Shown piece by piece: positions 1 through 5,200 of a stretch of DNA of 5,200 bases (the first letter of the stretch is position 1; the number at the start of each line of letters is the position of its first letter). The notes below the pieces were generated by a model. It saw only the letters and a list, made by a program, of their open reading frames with translations, was not told the DNA's origin and did not search any database. Where the stretch lies: positions 1-5,200 of the forward strand of contig CABQJJ010000102.1 in assembly GCA_902464485.1 (NCBI GenBank), read 5' to 3'. The position numbers were made by a program, and so were the translations under genes. The DNA comes from an uncultured Collinsella sp. Its GTDB lineage: Bacteria > Actinomycetota > Coriobacteriia > Coriobacteriales > Coriobacteriaceae.

Positions 1-1090
1 CGAGACCGGCAGCCATAGACTCGGCACTGGCGTTATAGGAGTCGTCGATGATGCGCGCTCCGCTGGCGGCGTGCTTGATCTCCTGGCGATGACCGGTAAT
101 CGCCAGCCCCCTAAAGGCGGCATCGATCTGTTCCGGCGTCACACCCAGGCAAATACCGACTGCAGCAGCCTTTACGGCATTGGGAACAGACTGTGCACCG
201 GGAATGGCAAGCATGGTCTCGATGCTCTCGCCTGCACCAAAATCGAGCGTAAAGACCGGACGGCCTTCGTCGTCAACGTGAATGTCACGCGCGCGAACCT
301 CGTCCTCATCCGAAACGCCGGCGAGTATCACATCAACGCTCGCGGGCGCGGCAAACGTATCGCGAATGAACGGGGTAAAGTCGTCCTCGCCGCCAAGCAC
401 AAGCAGCGGAGAGAAGTCATCGACGGCACGCATGCCCTGGACGATCTCGGACTTAGCACGCGCAATATTCTCGCGACTGCCCAGAATACCGATATGGGAG
501 GTGCCGATCTTGGTCACGATGGCAAGATTGGGATTGGCAGACTGGGACAGGCGCTCAATCTCGTGGAAATGGTTCATACCCATCTCGAGCACCAGGACCT
601 CAGTATCAGCCGGAGCAGAGAGCACCGTGAGTGGCATGCCGATCAAATTGTTGAAATTGCCTTTGGTAGCCCAGACGCGATAGCGCTTGGAAAGCACCGC
701 GGCGAGCACATCCTTGGTCGTGGTCTTGCCGATCGAGCCGGTAATACCAATGACCAGACAGCCAAGCTGCGTGCGATAGGCATGTGCCAGGCGCAGCAAA
801 AATTCCTCGGGATCATCCGTCAGCAGGACGGCGCAGCCTTTGTCCTGGGCAAGTGAAAGCAAGTCGTCATCGGGCTCGCGGGTAAGCACGACCGCGCCGG
901 CACCCGACTCGATAGCCCGAGGAGCAAAATCGTTTCCGTCGACCTTTTCGCCCGGGAAGGCGACAAAAATCGTCCCTTCCTCAACCTGACGCGAGTCGAT
1001 AACGCACCCGCGACAAACTCGATCGGTCTGCTCCGTCACGGTTCGGACCCCTGTTGCGGCCGCGAGGTTGTTGACGGCGATCTCTATCAT
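1..1090 (-). CDS. murF: MurF, UDP-N-acetylmuramoyl-tripeptide--D-alanyl-D-alanine ligase (3' end outside window)
   Basis: This is the cytoplasmic ATP-dependent ligase that adds the D-Ala-D-Ala dipeptide to UDP-MurNAc-tripeptide, the last step in making the soluble peptidoglycan precursor. The open frame runs from ATG at 1090 to the left edge with no stop, giving 363 codons; the family is usually about 450-470 residues, so most of the C-terminal ligase domain is missing from the window. An N-terminal substrate-binding domain covers about residues 1-105. The Mur-ligase P-loop GITGSIGKTTTKD is at 115-127 (K122, T123). GNFNNLIGMPLT is at 144-155, LEMGMNHFHEIERL at 168-181, GTSHIG at 196-201, and RAKSEI at 211-216 holds K213, probably the carbamylated lysine. 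DDSYNAS at 349-355 matches the MurF/Mur-ligase DDSYNA motif. An in-frame TAG 18 codons or fewer upstream leaves no earlier start, and AGGGGAG precedes the ATG by 5 nt. It lies 126 nt after ftsI, with no murE between them. The identification is secure. Confidence 0.95.
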   Translation of the reverse strand, partial: MIEIAVNNLAAATGVRTVTEQTDRVCRGCVIDSRQVEEGTIFVAFPGEKVDGNDFAPRAIESGAGAVVLTREPDDDLLSLAQDKGCAVLLTDDPEEFLLRLAHAYRTQLGCLVIGITGSIGKTTTKDVLAAVLSKRYRVWATKGNFNNLIGMPLTVLSAPADTEVLVLEMGMNHFHEIERLSQSANPNLAIVTKIGTSHIGILGSRENIARAKSEIVQGMRAVDDFSPLLVLGGEDDFTPFIRDTFAAPASVDVILAGVSDEDEVRARDIHVDDEGRPVFTLDFGAGESIETMLAIPGAQSVPNAVKAAAVGICLGVTPEQIDAAFRGLAITGHRQEIKHAASGARIIDDSYNASAESMAAGL

Positions 1091-1095
1091 TGCAG

Positions 1096-1102
1096 CTCCC
1101 CT
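1096..1102 (-). promoter_or_regulatory. Ribosome binding site of murF
   Basis: On the minus strand this reads AGGGGAG, 5 nt before the ATG at 1090. It is a good Shine-Dalgarno match and fixes the murF start. Because murF has its own strong site, its translation need not be coupled to distant ftsI. Confidence 0.7.
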
Positions 1103-1134
1103 ATAAACCTAATAATGCTACCGGCGTATTGTAT

Positions 1135-1162
1135 CCCAGCGCCACTCATGCGTGGTGCAGGG
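1135..1162 (-). repeat. Imperfect inverted repeat in the ftsI-murF gap
   Basis: On the minus strand the arms are CCC-T-GC-A-CCAC and GTGG-C-GC-T-GGG around a 6-nt loop (GCATGA). This gives nine pairs interrupted by two symmetric mismatches (A/C and T/T). No T-run follows, so it does not look like an intrinsic terminator. A second, weaker hairpin (AGGGTG at 1176-1171 with CA and CCCT at 1166-1159, 2-nt bulge) would use the same CCC at 1160-1162, so the two folds would compete. It could be an mRNA processing or stability element, or chance. Confidence 0.35.
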
Positions 1163-1216
1163 CATGTGAACACCCTTTATAGTTTAAACAATGAACGTAC
1201 CAGATAGGACAACCCC

Positions 1217-3082
1217 CTACTTGGTGCGCGGGATACCCAAAACATCGAGCGCGTTGGCCATAATGCTCTGAAACGGAACCGCGGCGGCATCCGAGCCGCT
1301 CGGCGTGCCGTCGAGCGTGATGTAGCACAGCACCTTGGGCGACTGAGCCGGGGCAAAGCCCATGAAGGAAGACATATAGTTCTCCTTGAGGTAGCCGCCG
1401 TTTTCGTCGGCGCGCTCTGCCGTACCGGTCTTGCCCGCCACGTCGTAGCCGTCCACCGCACCGCCGACGCCCGTTCCCTCGGCAACGACCGTCTGCATAC
1501 ACGACGTCACCTGCGAGGCGGCGTCCTCGGAAATCGCACGATCGCCCTCGCCCCAGTCCTTCTCGTCGCCCTTGCTGGACTTATAGAAATGCGGCGTCAT
1601 CATCACACCGCCGTTGGCGATACCGCCCACAGCACGCGCGACCTCTATCGGCGATACGGACAGCGCCTGGCCAAAGCTCATCGAGCCCAGCGTGGCGCCA
1701 TCGTACTGGTCGCGTTCCTTAACGATGCCCAGGCTTTCACCCGGAAAATCGACGCCCGAACTGTGACCGATGCCCCACTTATCCACATAGGCGGCAAAGT
1801 CATCCGCACCGATTTTGCGCCCCACCAAGACAAAGCCAACGTTGGACGAGCGGCGCATCATCTCGCGCACGTCCATAGTCATGGTGTAGTCGCGCTTGTC
1901 GGCGTCGGTTACGGTATCGTCGCCCACCTTGATGCTCGCCGGAACCTCAAACGATGTGCTCGTGCGAACAACGCCCAAATCAAATCCGGTACCCGCCACC
2001 AGCGTCTTAAAGACCGAGCCGGGCTCGTAGGCATCCGTCACCAGACGAAGGTTCATGTCCTCGGTCTTGGCGTTTTCCAAATCGGTCTGGTCATAGGTCG
2101 GATACGAGCAGGCGGCCAAGATCTCTCCGGTCGTCGGATCGGTCACCAGGGCCGACCCGTTTTTGGCCTTCGTCTTCTCAACCGCCTCCGCCAAGGCGTC
2201 TTCCGCGGCGCGCTGAATGTTTACGTCAATTGTCGTCACAATGTCCACGCCATCGACCGCGGCAACCTTTTTATAGGCACCGCCCGCGATATAGCTGCCA
2301 TCTCTTGCACGTTCGCGCACAAGCGAGCCGTTCGTTCCGGTCAGAAGCTCGTTGTATTGTTTTTCGAGTCCCGTCAGGCCAACATTGTCTACATTCACGA
2401 CACCCAGCACCTGAGAAGCCAGGTTTCCATACGGGTAAACCCGCTTCATAGCCTGCTCAAAGAGCACGCCGGGCAGATTCTTCTTTTCCAAGGCGGCTGC
2501 GTCATCCTCGTCCACCTGGCGCTTGATATACACCCAGGTACCATCGGACAGCACCAGCTTGCGGCAGGTCTTTTTATCGATACCGGTGGCCTTGACCAGC
2601 GCCGAGACAGTCTTGTCGACATCCTCGACCAGCTGAGGGTTCACGGCGACATTGCGACATTCGACCGACGACGTCAACACGTTGCCGTTGCGGTCGTAGA
2701 TAGTACCGCGCTTGGCATAGAGCGTCTGCGCGAGCAGGCGACGCGCGTCGGCGCGATCGCGCAGCTTATCGACTTCCACGATTTGATAGTCGGCAAGGCG
2801 AAGGACACCCAGGCCCATAAAAAACCAGATTATGCCCAAGACGGCATTGCGACGGGGCAGCGGCATGCCCGTGAGCCATTCGGTCAACGAGCCCTTGCGC
2901 GGCCTGGTGCTATGCATTTGAGGACCATTCGAGCCGCGGAGGCGCGACGCGGGGTCATTGCCACGAGACGGCCCAACGTTGTAAGATGGCCGACCCGCTC
3001 CTTGATAACCAGAGCGTCCCCGCGAAGAGGGACGCCCAGAACCGCGATTCCCATCGGGACCGCGGTGATAGTCATTTGTCAT
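1217..3082 (-). CDS. ftsI: FtsI/PbpB-type class B penicillin-binding protein (septal peptidoglycan D,D-transpeptidase)
   Basis: This is a membrane-anchored class B PBP that cross-links peptidoglycan, and its dcw position makes it the septal enzyme that works with FtsW. Its 621 residues comprise a hydrophilic Arg/Gly-rich cytoplasmic tail (about 1-75), one membrane segment (about 79-97), and a PBP-dimer or pedestal domain (about 100-290) with RGTIYDRNG at 125-133. The transpeptidase domain (about 305-615) carries the three active-site motifs: SVFK at 356-359 (nucleophile S356, general base K359), SSN at 412-414, and KTGT at 551-554. The protein ends about 68 residues after KTG, so there are no PASTA domains. 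An in-frame TAG three codons upstream makes ATG 3082 the first possible ATG. No clear Shine-Dalgarno sequence lies in the 17-nt gap after ftsL, which suggests coupling to ftsL translation. The stop is TAG. The tail is longer and more low-complexity than in most FtsI proteins. The class B PBP call is very secure; the septal role comes from context. Confidence 0.95.
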   Translation of the reverse strand: MTNDYHRGPDGNRGSGRPSSRGRSGYQGAGRPSYNVGPSRGNDPASRLRGSNGPQMHSTRPRKGSLTEWLTGMPLPRRNAVLGIIWFFMGLGVLRLADYQIVEVDKLRDRADARRLLAQTLYAKRGTIYDRNGNVLTSSVECRNVAVNPQLVEDVDKTVSALVKATGIDKKTCRKLVLSDGTWVYIKRQVDEDDAAALEKKNLPGVLFEQAMKRVYPYGNLASQVLGVVNVDNVGLTGLEKQYNELLTGTNGSLVRERARDGSYIAGGAYKKVAAVDGVDIVTTIDVNIQRAAEDALAEAVEKTKAKNGSALVTDPTTGEILAACSYPTYDQTDLENAKTEDMNLRLVTDAYEPGSVFKTLVAGTGFDLGVVRTSTSFEVPASIKVGDDTVTDADKRDYTMTMDVREMMRRSSNVGFVLVGRKIGADDFAAYVDKWGIGHSSGVDFPGESLGIVKERDQYDGATLGSMSFGQALSVSPIEVARAVGGIANGGVMMTPHFYKSSKGDEKDWGEGDRAISEDAASQVTSCMQTVVAEGTGVGGAVDGYDVAGKTGTAERADENGGYLKENYMSSFMGFAPAQSPKVLCYITLDGTPSGSDAAAVPFQSIMANALDVLGIPRTK

Positions 3083-3099
3083 ACTCAGCTACCGTCTTG

Positions 3100-3570
3100 T
3101 TACTGAGCGGTCGCGGTCGCGCTGGCGCCCGCGGCTGCATCCTGCGAAAAATCAAGTATAACGCTCTCGCTGGGCTCCACCATGCCATAAGCACCCGCAA
3201 GATCGCGAATGCGCGTATCGGCACCATAAACAGAGTGCATGACCTCAAGGTCAGAGCTCTCATCGGTCGCCTTCTCGAGCGTGTTGGTAAGCTCGGCGTT
3301 GCTGTTGAGCACCTGGGCTGTAACGCCGGCAAGCGCCACGCGGGCGATGCCAATCGTCATGAAGATAGCCGCAATGATGCAAAACGTTTTAAGAACGCTC
3401 ATGAAAACCGGGCTTACCGCCTGGTTTGCCTGACGGCCCGCGCCCGTGTAGACATCAAAGCGCGGCATGCGCTGCTCGCGAGGAGCAACGGGGGCCAGCG
3501 GTGCCTCACGATAGGCGGGCATGGCGTTCATATCATAGGCGAGTGCTGCGTTTGAGGTGTTGTAGCCCAT
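3100..3570 (-). CDS. ftsL: FtsL-like septum protein (single-pass membrane protein with coiled coil)
   Basis: The protein is a predicted bitopic division protein of 156 residues, in the slot between rsmH and ftsI where ftsL normally lies. FtsL pairs with DivIC/FtsB and DivIB/FtsQ to activate FtsWI. A polar, proline-containing cytoplasmic segment covers about 1-55, followed by one hydrophobic segment at about 56-84 (core CIIAAIFMTIGIA at 64-76). A heptad-like stretch runs from about 85 to 125 (VLNSNAELTNTLEKA region). The RIRDLAGAYGMVEPSE stretch at 120-135 resembles the conserved end of FtsL/DivIC-type proteins, where a short helix precedes a G-M/L-x-P turn. The last 14 residues are an Ala/Thr/Ser-rich tail. 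Sequence conservation in FtsL is poor, so the name rests on order, topology and size. The ATG at 3570 has GGGAGG 9 nt upstream. The gene follows rsmH after 91 nt and precedes ftsI by 17 nt. Confidence 0.8.
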   Translation of the reverse strand: MGYNTSNAALAYDMNAMPAYREAPLAPVAPREQRMPRFDVYTGAGRQANQAVSPVFMSVLKTFCIIAAIFMTIGIARVALAGVTAQVLNSNAELTNTLEKATDESSDLEVMHSVYGADTRIRDLAGAYGMVEPSESVILDFSQDAAAGASATATAQ

Positions 3571-3579
3571 GATATGCCG

Positions 3580-3585
3580 CCTCCC
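3580..3585 (-). promoter_or_regulatory. Ribosome binding site of ftsL
   Basis: On the minus strand this reads GGGAGG, 9 nt before the ATG at 3570. It is a strong match and supports the chosen ftsL start over the in-frame Met codons 14 and 17. Confidence 0.65.
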
Positions 3586-3661
3586 ATCCCGAGTACGTTG
3601 GTAGTGTGTTTAAGCTTCGTTTATGGTGCGAGCGGGAGGCCCAATATCGCGTGGCGTAACG

Positions 3662-4627
3662 CTACAAGCGCTCCGCAACGCGTATTTTGGCTGATCTCGC
3701 CCGAGGGTTGCGCGCAACCTCTTCAGGCTGGGCAACCAAGGGTTTGCGGGTGATGACCTTGAGTATCGGCACGTTGCCGCACACGCACACCGGAATCTCC
3801 GGCGGACACGTGCACCCCTGGCTCATCTCCTTAAAGTGGTTCTTTACGATACGGTCCTCGAGCGAGTGATACGAGATAACGCAGATGCGTCCGCCCGGGT
3901 TGAGCCACCTGGTGGCGGCGTCAAGCCCTCGCTCGAGCACATCGAGCTCGTGATTGACCTCGATGCGAATGGCCTGGAAGCTCTTCTTGGCCGGGTGTCC
4001 ACCATGCCGACGAGCGGCAGCCGGAATACCAGCCTTGATGATCTCGACAAACTGACCGGTGGTTTCAATCGGTTCTTGCTCGCGACGGCGCACGATCTCG
4101 CGCGCAATCTGCGAAGCAAACTTCTCTTCGCCGTAGACGCGTAGAATCCGGGCGAGGTCGTGTTCGTTATAGGTGTTGATGACCTCAGCTGCGTTTAAGG
4201 TGTTATTACCCGGATCCATCCGCATGTCCAATGGGGCATCTTCGTTATACGAAAAGCCCCTGCCAGGGATATCGAGTTGCGGTGACGAAACGCCCAAGTC
4301 AAACAGGAAGCCATCGACCCCAGGCACCTCGGCCGAGCAAAGCAGCTCGTCCAAGTCGCCGAAGTTGCCCTTCAGCAGCCGGTGCGGGACGCCGGGAACC
4401 TCGCGGTCCAAACGGGCACCAGCGGCCTCGAGGGCCATGTCATCCTGATCGACGCCGAGCAAAAGGCCCGTCTCCCCCACCTGCGCGGCCATCTTTACCG
4501 AATGACCGGCACCGCCAAGGGTGCAATCGCAGACGACAGAGCCGCTCTTTAGCTGCAGCGACTCAAGCACTTCGCCGAGCATGACAGGTTCATGCCGATA
4601 TTCTTGTGTCAAGATCCCACGCTCCAT
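3662..4627 (-). CDS. rsmH: RsmH, 16S rRNA (cytosine(1402)-N4)-methyltransferase
   Basis: This SAM-dependent enzyme, formerly MraW, methylates N4 of C1402 in the 16S rRNA P-site region of the small ribosomal subunit; its place as second gene of dcw clusters is widely conserved. The 321 residues match the usual family length. The N terminus has the family signature EYRHEPVML at 9-17. The SAM-binding motif DCTLGGAGHS is at 34-43, followed by LLGVDQD at 56-62. FLFDLGVSSPQLD at 107-119 and GFSYNEDAPLDMRMD at 124-138 are typical, as is ICVISYHSLEDRIVKNHF at 248-265. A CxC-x6-CxC cluster (C272, C274, C281, C283) lies near the C terminus. The start is uncertain. ATG 4627 has only AAGG 12 nt upstream, whereas TTG at codon 6 (4612) has GGAG 9 nt upstream and would give a 316-residue protein beginning at TQEYRHEPVML, a usual family N terminus. 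The gene starts 20 nt after mraZ ends. Confidence 0.96.
   Translation of the reverse strand: MERGILTQEYRHEPVMLGEVLESLQLKSGSVVCDCTLGGAGHSVKMAAQVGETGLLLGVDQDDMALEAAGARLDREVPGVPHRLLKGNFGDLDELLCSAEVPGVDGFLFDLGVSSPQLDIPGRGFSYNEDAPLDMRMDPGNNTLNAAEVINTYNEHDLARILRVYGEEKFASQIAREIVRRREQEPIETTGQFVEIIKAGIPAAARRHGGHPAKKSFQAIRIEVNHELDVLERGLDAATRWLNPGGRICVISYHSLEDRIVKNHFKEMSQGCTCPPEIPVCVCGNVPILKVITRKPLVAQPEEVARNPRARSAKIRVAERL
4622..4625 (-). promoter_or_regulatory. Possible ribosome binding site for an internal TTG start of rsmH
   Basis: GGAG on the minus strand overlaps the annotated ATG and lies 9 nt before TTG at 4612. This is better spacing than the AAGG (4640-4643) located 12 nt before ATG 4627, so translation may begin at the TTG. 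Confidence 0.4.
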
Positions 4628-4647
4628 CCGTTACTCGTGCCTTGCCC

Positions 4648-5082
4648 TTACGAGAAGAAGAGGTCCAGCAGGGCCTCGTCGTCATCGTCCTCATCGGCCG
4701 TAGCGCGGTCCCAAACCTCAAGGTGGTCGTAGTTACCCACAACCGTGACCTCGCGGTCGAGGTTCGCCTGCTTGCGGAGAGACTCAGAAAGACCGATACG
4801 ACCGGCACTGTCCACATCCATCGACGTGGTGCGCTTGTTGATCGCCCTCATGAGCTTCTGGTCGTTGATGTCACGCGGGTTAAAACCCTCATGGCCCTCA
4901 CGACCCGCGAAGAGTCCTTCGACCCACTTATCGAAGGCCTCGGCAGAGAACACGTACAGAGCATCGACATCCAGGGCTTTGAACACGCGAACGTGCTCTC
5001 CAAGCTCCTCGCGAAGGGGTGCAGGCAGGGACAGACGACCTTTTGCATCGAGATTGCGCTCGTATGCACCAGTCATTCCCAT
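4648..5082 (-). CDS. mraZ: MraZ, transcriptional regulator of the dcw operon
   Basis: MraZ proteins carry two tandem SpoVT/AbrB-type swapped-hairpin domains, form ring-shaped oligomers, and bind repeated boxes upstream of their own operon; in E. coli MraZ represses this promoter. The 144 residues match the family. The two DxxxR signatures are both present: DAKGRLSLP at 12-20 (D12, R16) and DSAGRIGLS at 91-99 (D91, R95). The start region MTGAYERNLDAKGR is typical. The C terminus ends in a strongly acidic segment (EDDDDE at 131-136) and then LLDLFFS. The ATG at 5082 has GGAGG 6 nt upstream; a second ATG at codon 3 (5076) is also possible but worse spaced. This is the first gene after the promoter and box array at 5151-5200, which fits autoregulation. 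The stop TAA lies 20 nt before the rsmH ATG. Confidence 0.96.
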   Translation of the reverse strand: MGMTGAYERNLDAKGRLSLPAPLREELGEHVRVFKALDVDALYVFSAEAFDKWVEGLFAGREGHEGFNPRDINDQKLMRAINKRTTSMDVDSAGRIGLSESLRKQANLDREVTVVGNYDHLEVWDRATADEDDDDEALLDLFFS

Positions 5083-5087
5083 GTGCG

Positions 5088-5097
5088 CCCTCCCCTC
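5088..5097 (-). promoter_or_regulatory. Ribosome binding site of mraZ
   Basis: On the minus strand this reads GAGGGGAGGG; the GGAGG core (5089-5093) ends 6 nt before the ATG at 5082. It is a very strong site and decides the mraZ start. Confidence 0.75.
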
Positions 5098-5118
5098 GGT
5101 TGCTCAGATGGCACGTAC

Positions 5119-5135
5119 GCGGGGAACCACCCCGC
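5119..5135 (-). repeat. GC-rich inverted repeat (leader hairpin) downstream of the mraZ promoter
   Basis: A perfect 6-bp stem (GCGGGG / CCCCGC on the minus strand) encloses the 5-nt loop TGGTT. It lies about 10-25 nt inside the predicted transcript, so it would fold in the mRNA leader, about 37 nt before the mraZ start. It is a near-copy of the palindrome at 5156-5172. It lacks a T-run, so it is not a normal terminator. Confidence 0.6.
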
Positions 5136-5150
5136 CTGTCGACGTCATTA

Positions 5151-5179
5151 ATAATATGGGGAACCGCCCCATTTTTCAA
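5151..5179 (-). promoter_or_regulatory. Sigma-70-type promoter of the mraZ operon
   Basis: The -35 element TTGAAA (5179-5174) and the -10 element TATTAT (5156-5151) are each one base off consensus and are separated by exactly 17 bp (5173-5157). Transcription would begin near 5143-5146, leaving a leader of about 60 nt before the mraZ ATG. The -35 element overlaps the degenerate MraZ box at 5177-5181. Confidence 0.75.
5156..5172. repeat. Palindrome filling the -35/-10 spacer of the mraZ promoter
   Basis: The arms ATGGGG and CCCCAT flank the 5-nt centre CGGTT (minus-strand reading). It spans almost the whole promoter spacer plus the first base of the -10 element. One arm is the MraZ-like box at 5167-5171 and the other is its inverted partner at 5157-5161. 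It shares the 13-bp core (GGGG, a 5-nt centre, CCCC) with 5119-5135 at a 37-bp offset. Confidence 0.6.
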
Positions 5180-5200
5180 CATCTTTCCCCACCTCTTCCC
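5167..5200 (-). promoter_or_regulatory. Putative MraZ operator: direct repeats of TGGGN every 10 bp
   Basis: Reading the minus strand, pentamers begin every 10 bp with 5-nt spacers. They are NGGGA (5200-5197, first base beyond the window), TGGGG (5191-5187), TGTTG (5181-5177, degenerate) and TGGGG (5171-5167). MraZ of E. coli is known to bind TGGGN repeats separated by 5 nt, and mycoplasma MraZ uses boxes with a similar 10-bp period. The array covers the -35 region, so binding should block RNA polymerase. The match in motif, spacing and location, beside an mraZ gene, supports autoregulation. Confidence 0.7.

Noticed and set aside
71..856. 261-codon open frame on the plus strand opposite murF
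   Set aside because: It is antisense to murF, whose P-loop and other Mur-ligase motifs are intact in the minus-strand frame; no domain is recognisable in the plus-strand product.
1182..1189. GTTTAAAC palindrome in the ftsI-murF gap
   Set aside because: It is an 8-bp AT-rich palindrome seen once, with no partner copy, and is most likely chance.
1118..1200. Possible internal promoter before murF (TACAAT at 1128-1133, TATAAA near 1176-1181)
   Set aside because: No -35 element of reasonable quality lies 16-18 bp upstream of either candidate, so I do not call a promoter; transcript mapping would decide.
1146..1502. 118-codon minus-strand frame overlapping the 3' end of ftsI and entering the gap
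   Set aside because: It is an out-of-frame shadow of ftsI with low-complexity Arg/Gly composition and no ribosome site, and its extension into the gap is only the distance to the next stop.
1589..3106. 505-codon open frame on the plus strand opposite ftsI
   Set aside because: It lies antisense to a secure PBP gene with all its motifs, in a GC-rich sequence where long antisense frames are common. Its product (rich in His, Arg and Gln) shows no recognisable domain.
3571..3661. Possible promoter or terminator in the 91-nt rsmH-ftsL gap
   Set aside because: I found no stem followed by a T-run and no convincing -35/-10 pair; only the ftsL ribosome site is supported.
4606..5151. 181-codon plus-strand frame opposite mraZ
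   Set aside because: It is antisense to mraZ, runs through the mraZ promoter region and has no recognisable domain.

Overview
The window is the promoter-proximal part of a division and cell wall (dcw) cluster, read entirely on the minus strand, so transcription runs from the right edge (about 5200) to the left edge (1). In transcription order it holds mraZ (5082-4648), rsmH/mraW (4627-3662), an ftsL-like gene (3570-3100), ftsI/pbp (3082-1217) and the first 363 codons of murF (1090 to the left edge, 3' end outside the window). The best taxonomic guess is a high-GC actinobacterial lineage of the Coriobacteriia, Collinsella-like. This rests on protein style (an Arg/Gly-rich FtsI tail and no PASTA domains), moderately high GC and gene order; it is inference from memory, not a database match.

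Regulatory head (5083-5200). A well-formed sigma-70-type promoter (TTGAAA, 17 bp, TATTAT) precedes mraZ. Four pentamers resembling MraZ boxes (consensus TGGGN) recur every 10 bp across and upstream of the -35 element: GGGA cut by the window edge, TGGGG, a degenerate TGTTG, and TGGGG. A fifth pentamer in the same 10-bp register is inverted, so the -35/-10 spacer is a palindrome. A near-copy of that palindrome lies 37 bp downstream, in the predicted 5' leader, where it would form a GC-rich hairpin. This fits autoregulation of the operon by MraZ and is the most interesting non-coding structure here.

Gene body. MraZ is the likely operon regulator. RsmH methylates 16S rRNA. The FtsL-like protein and FtsI are single-pass membrane components of the septal machinery; FtsI cross-links septal peptidoglycan. 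MurF adds D-Ala-D-Ala to the UDP-MurNAc-tripeptide. The spacings of 20, 91, 17 and 126 nt, all in one direction, fit a single operon. The 126-nt ftsI-murF gap is the widest and sits where many dcw clusters carry murE, which is absent here. The gap contains imperfect inverted repeats and two tiny ORFs of doubtful reality.

No mobile element, CRISPR array, tRNA or rRNA is visible. There is no new enzymatic or defence system here: the genes are core and ordinary, and the second-look items are mostly regulatory.
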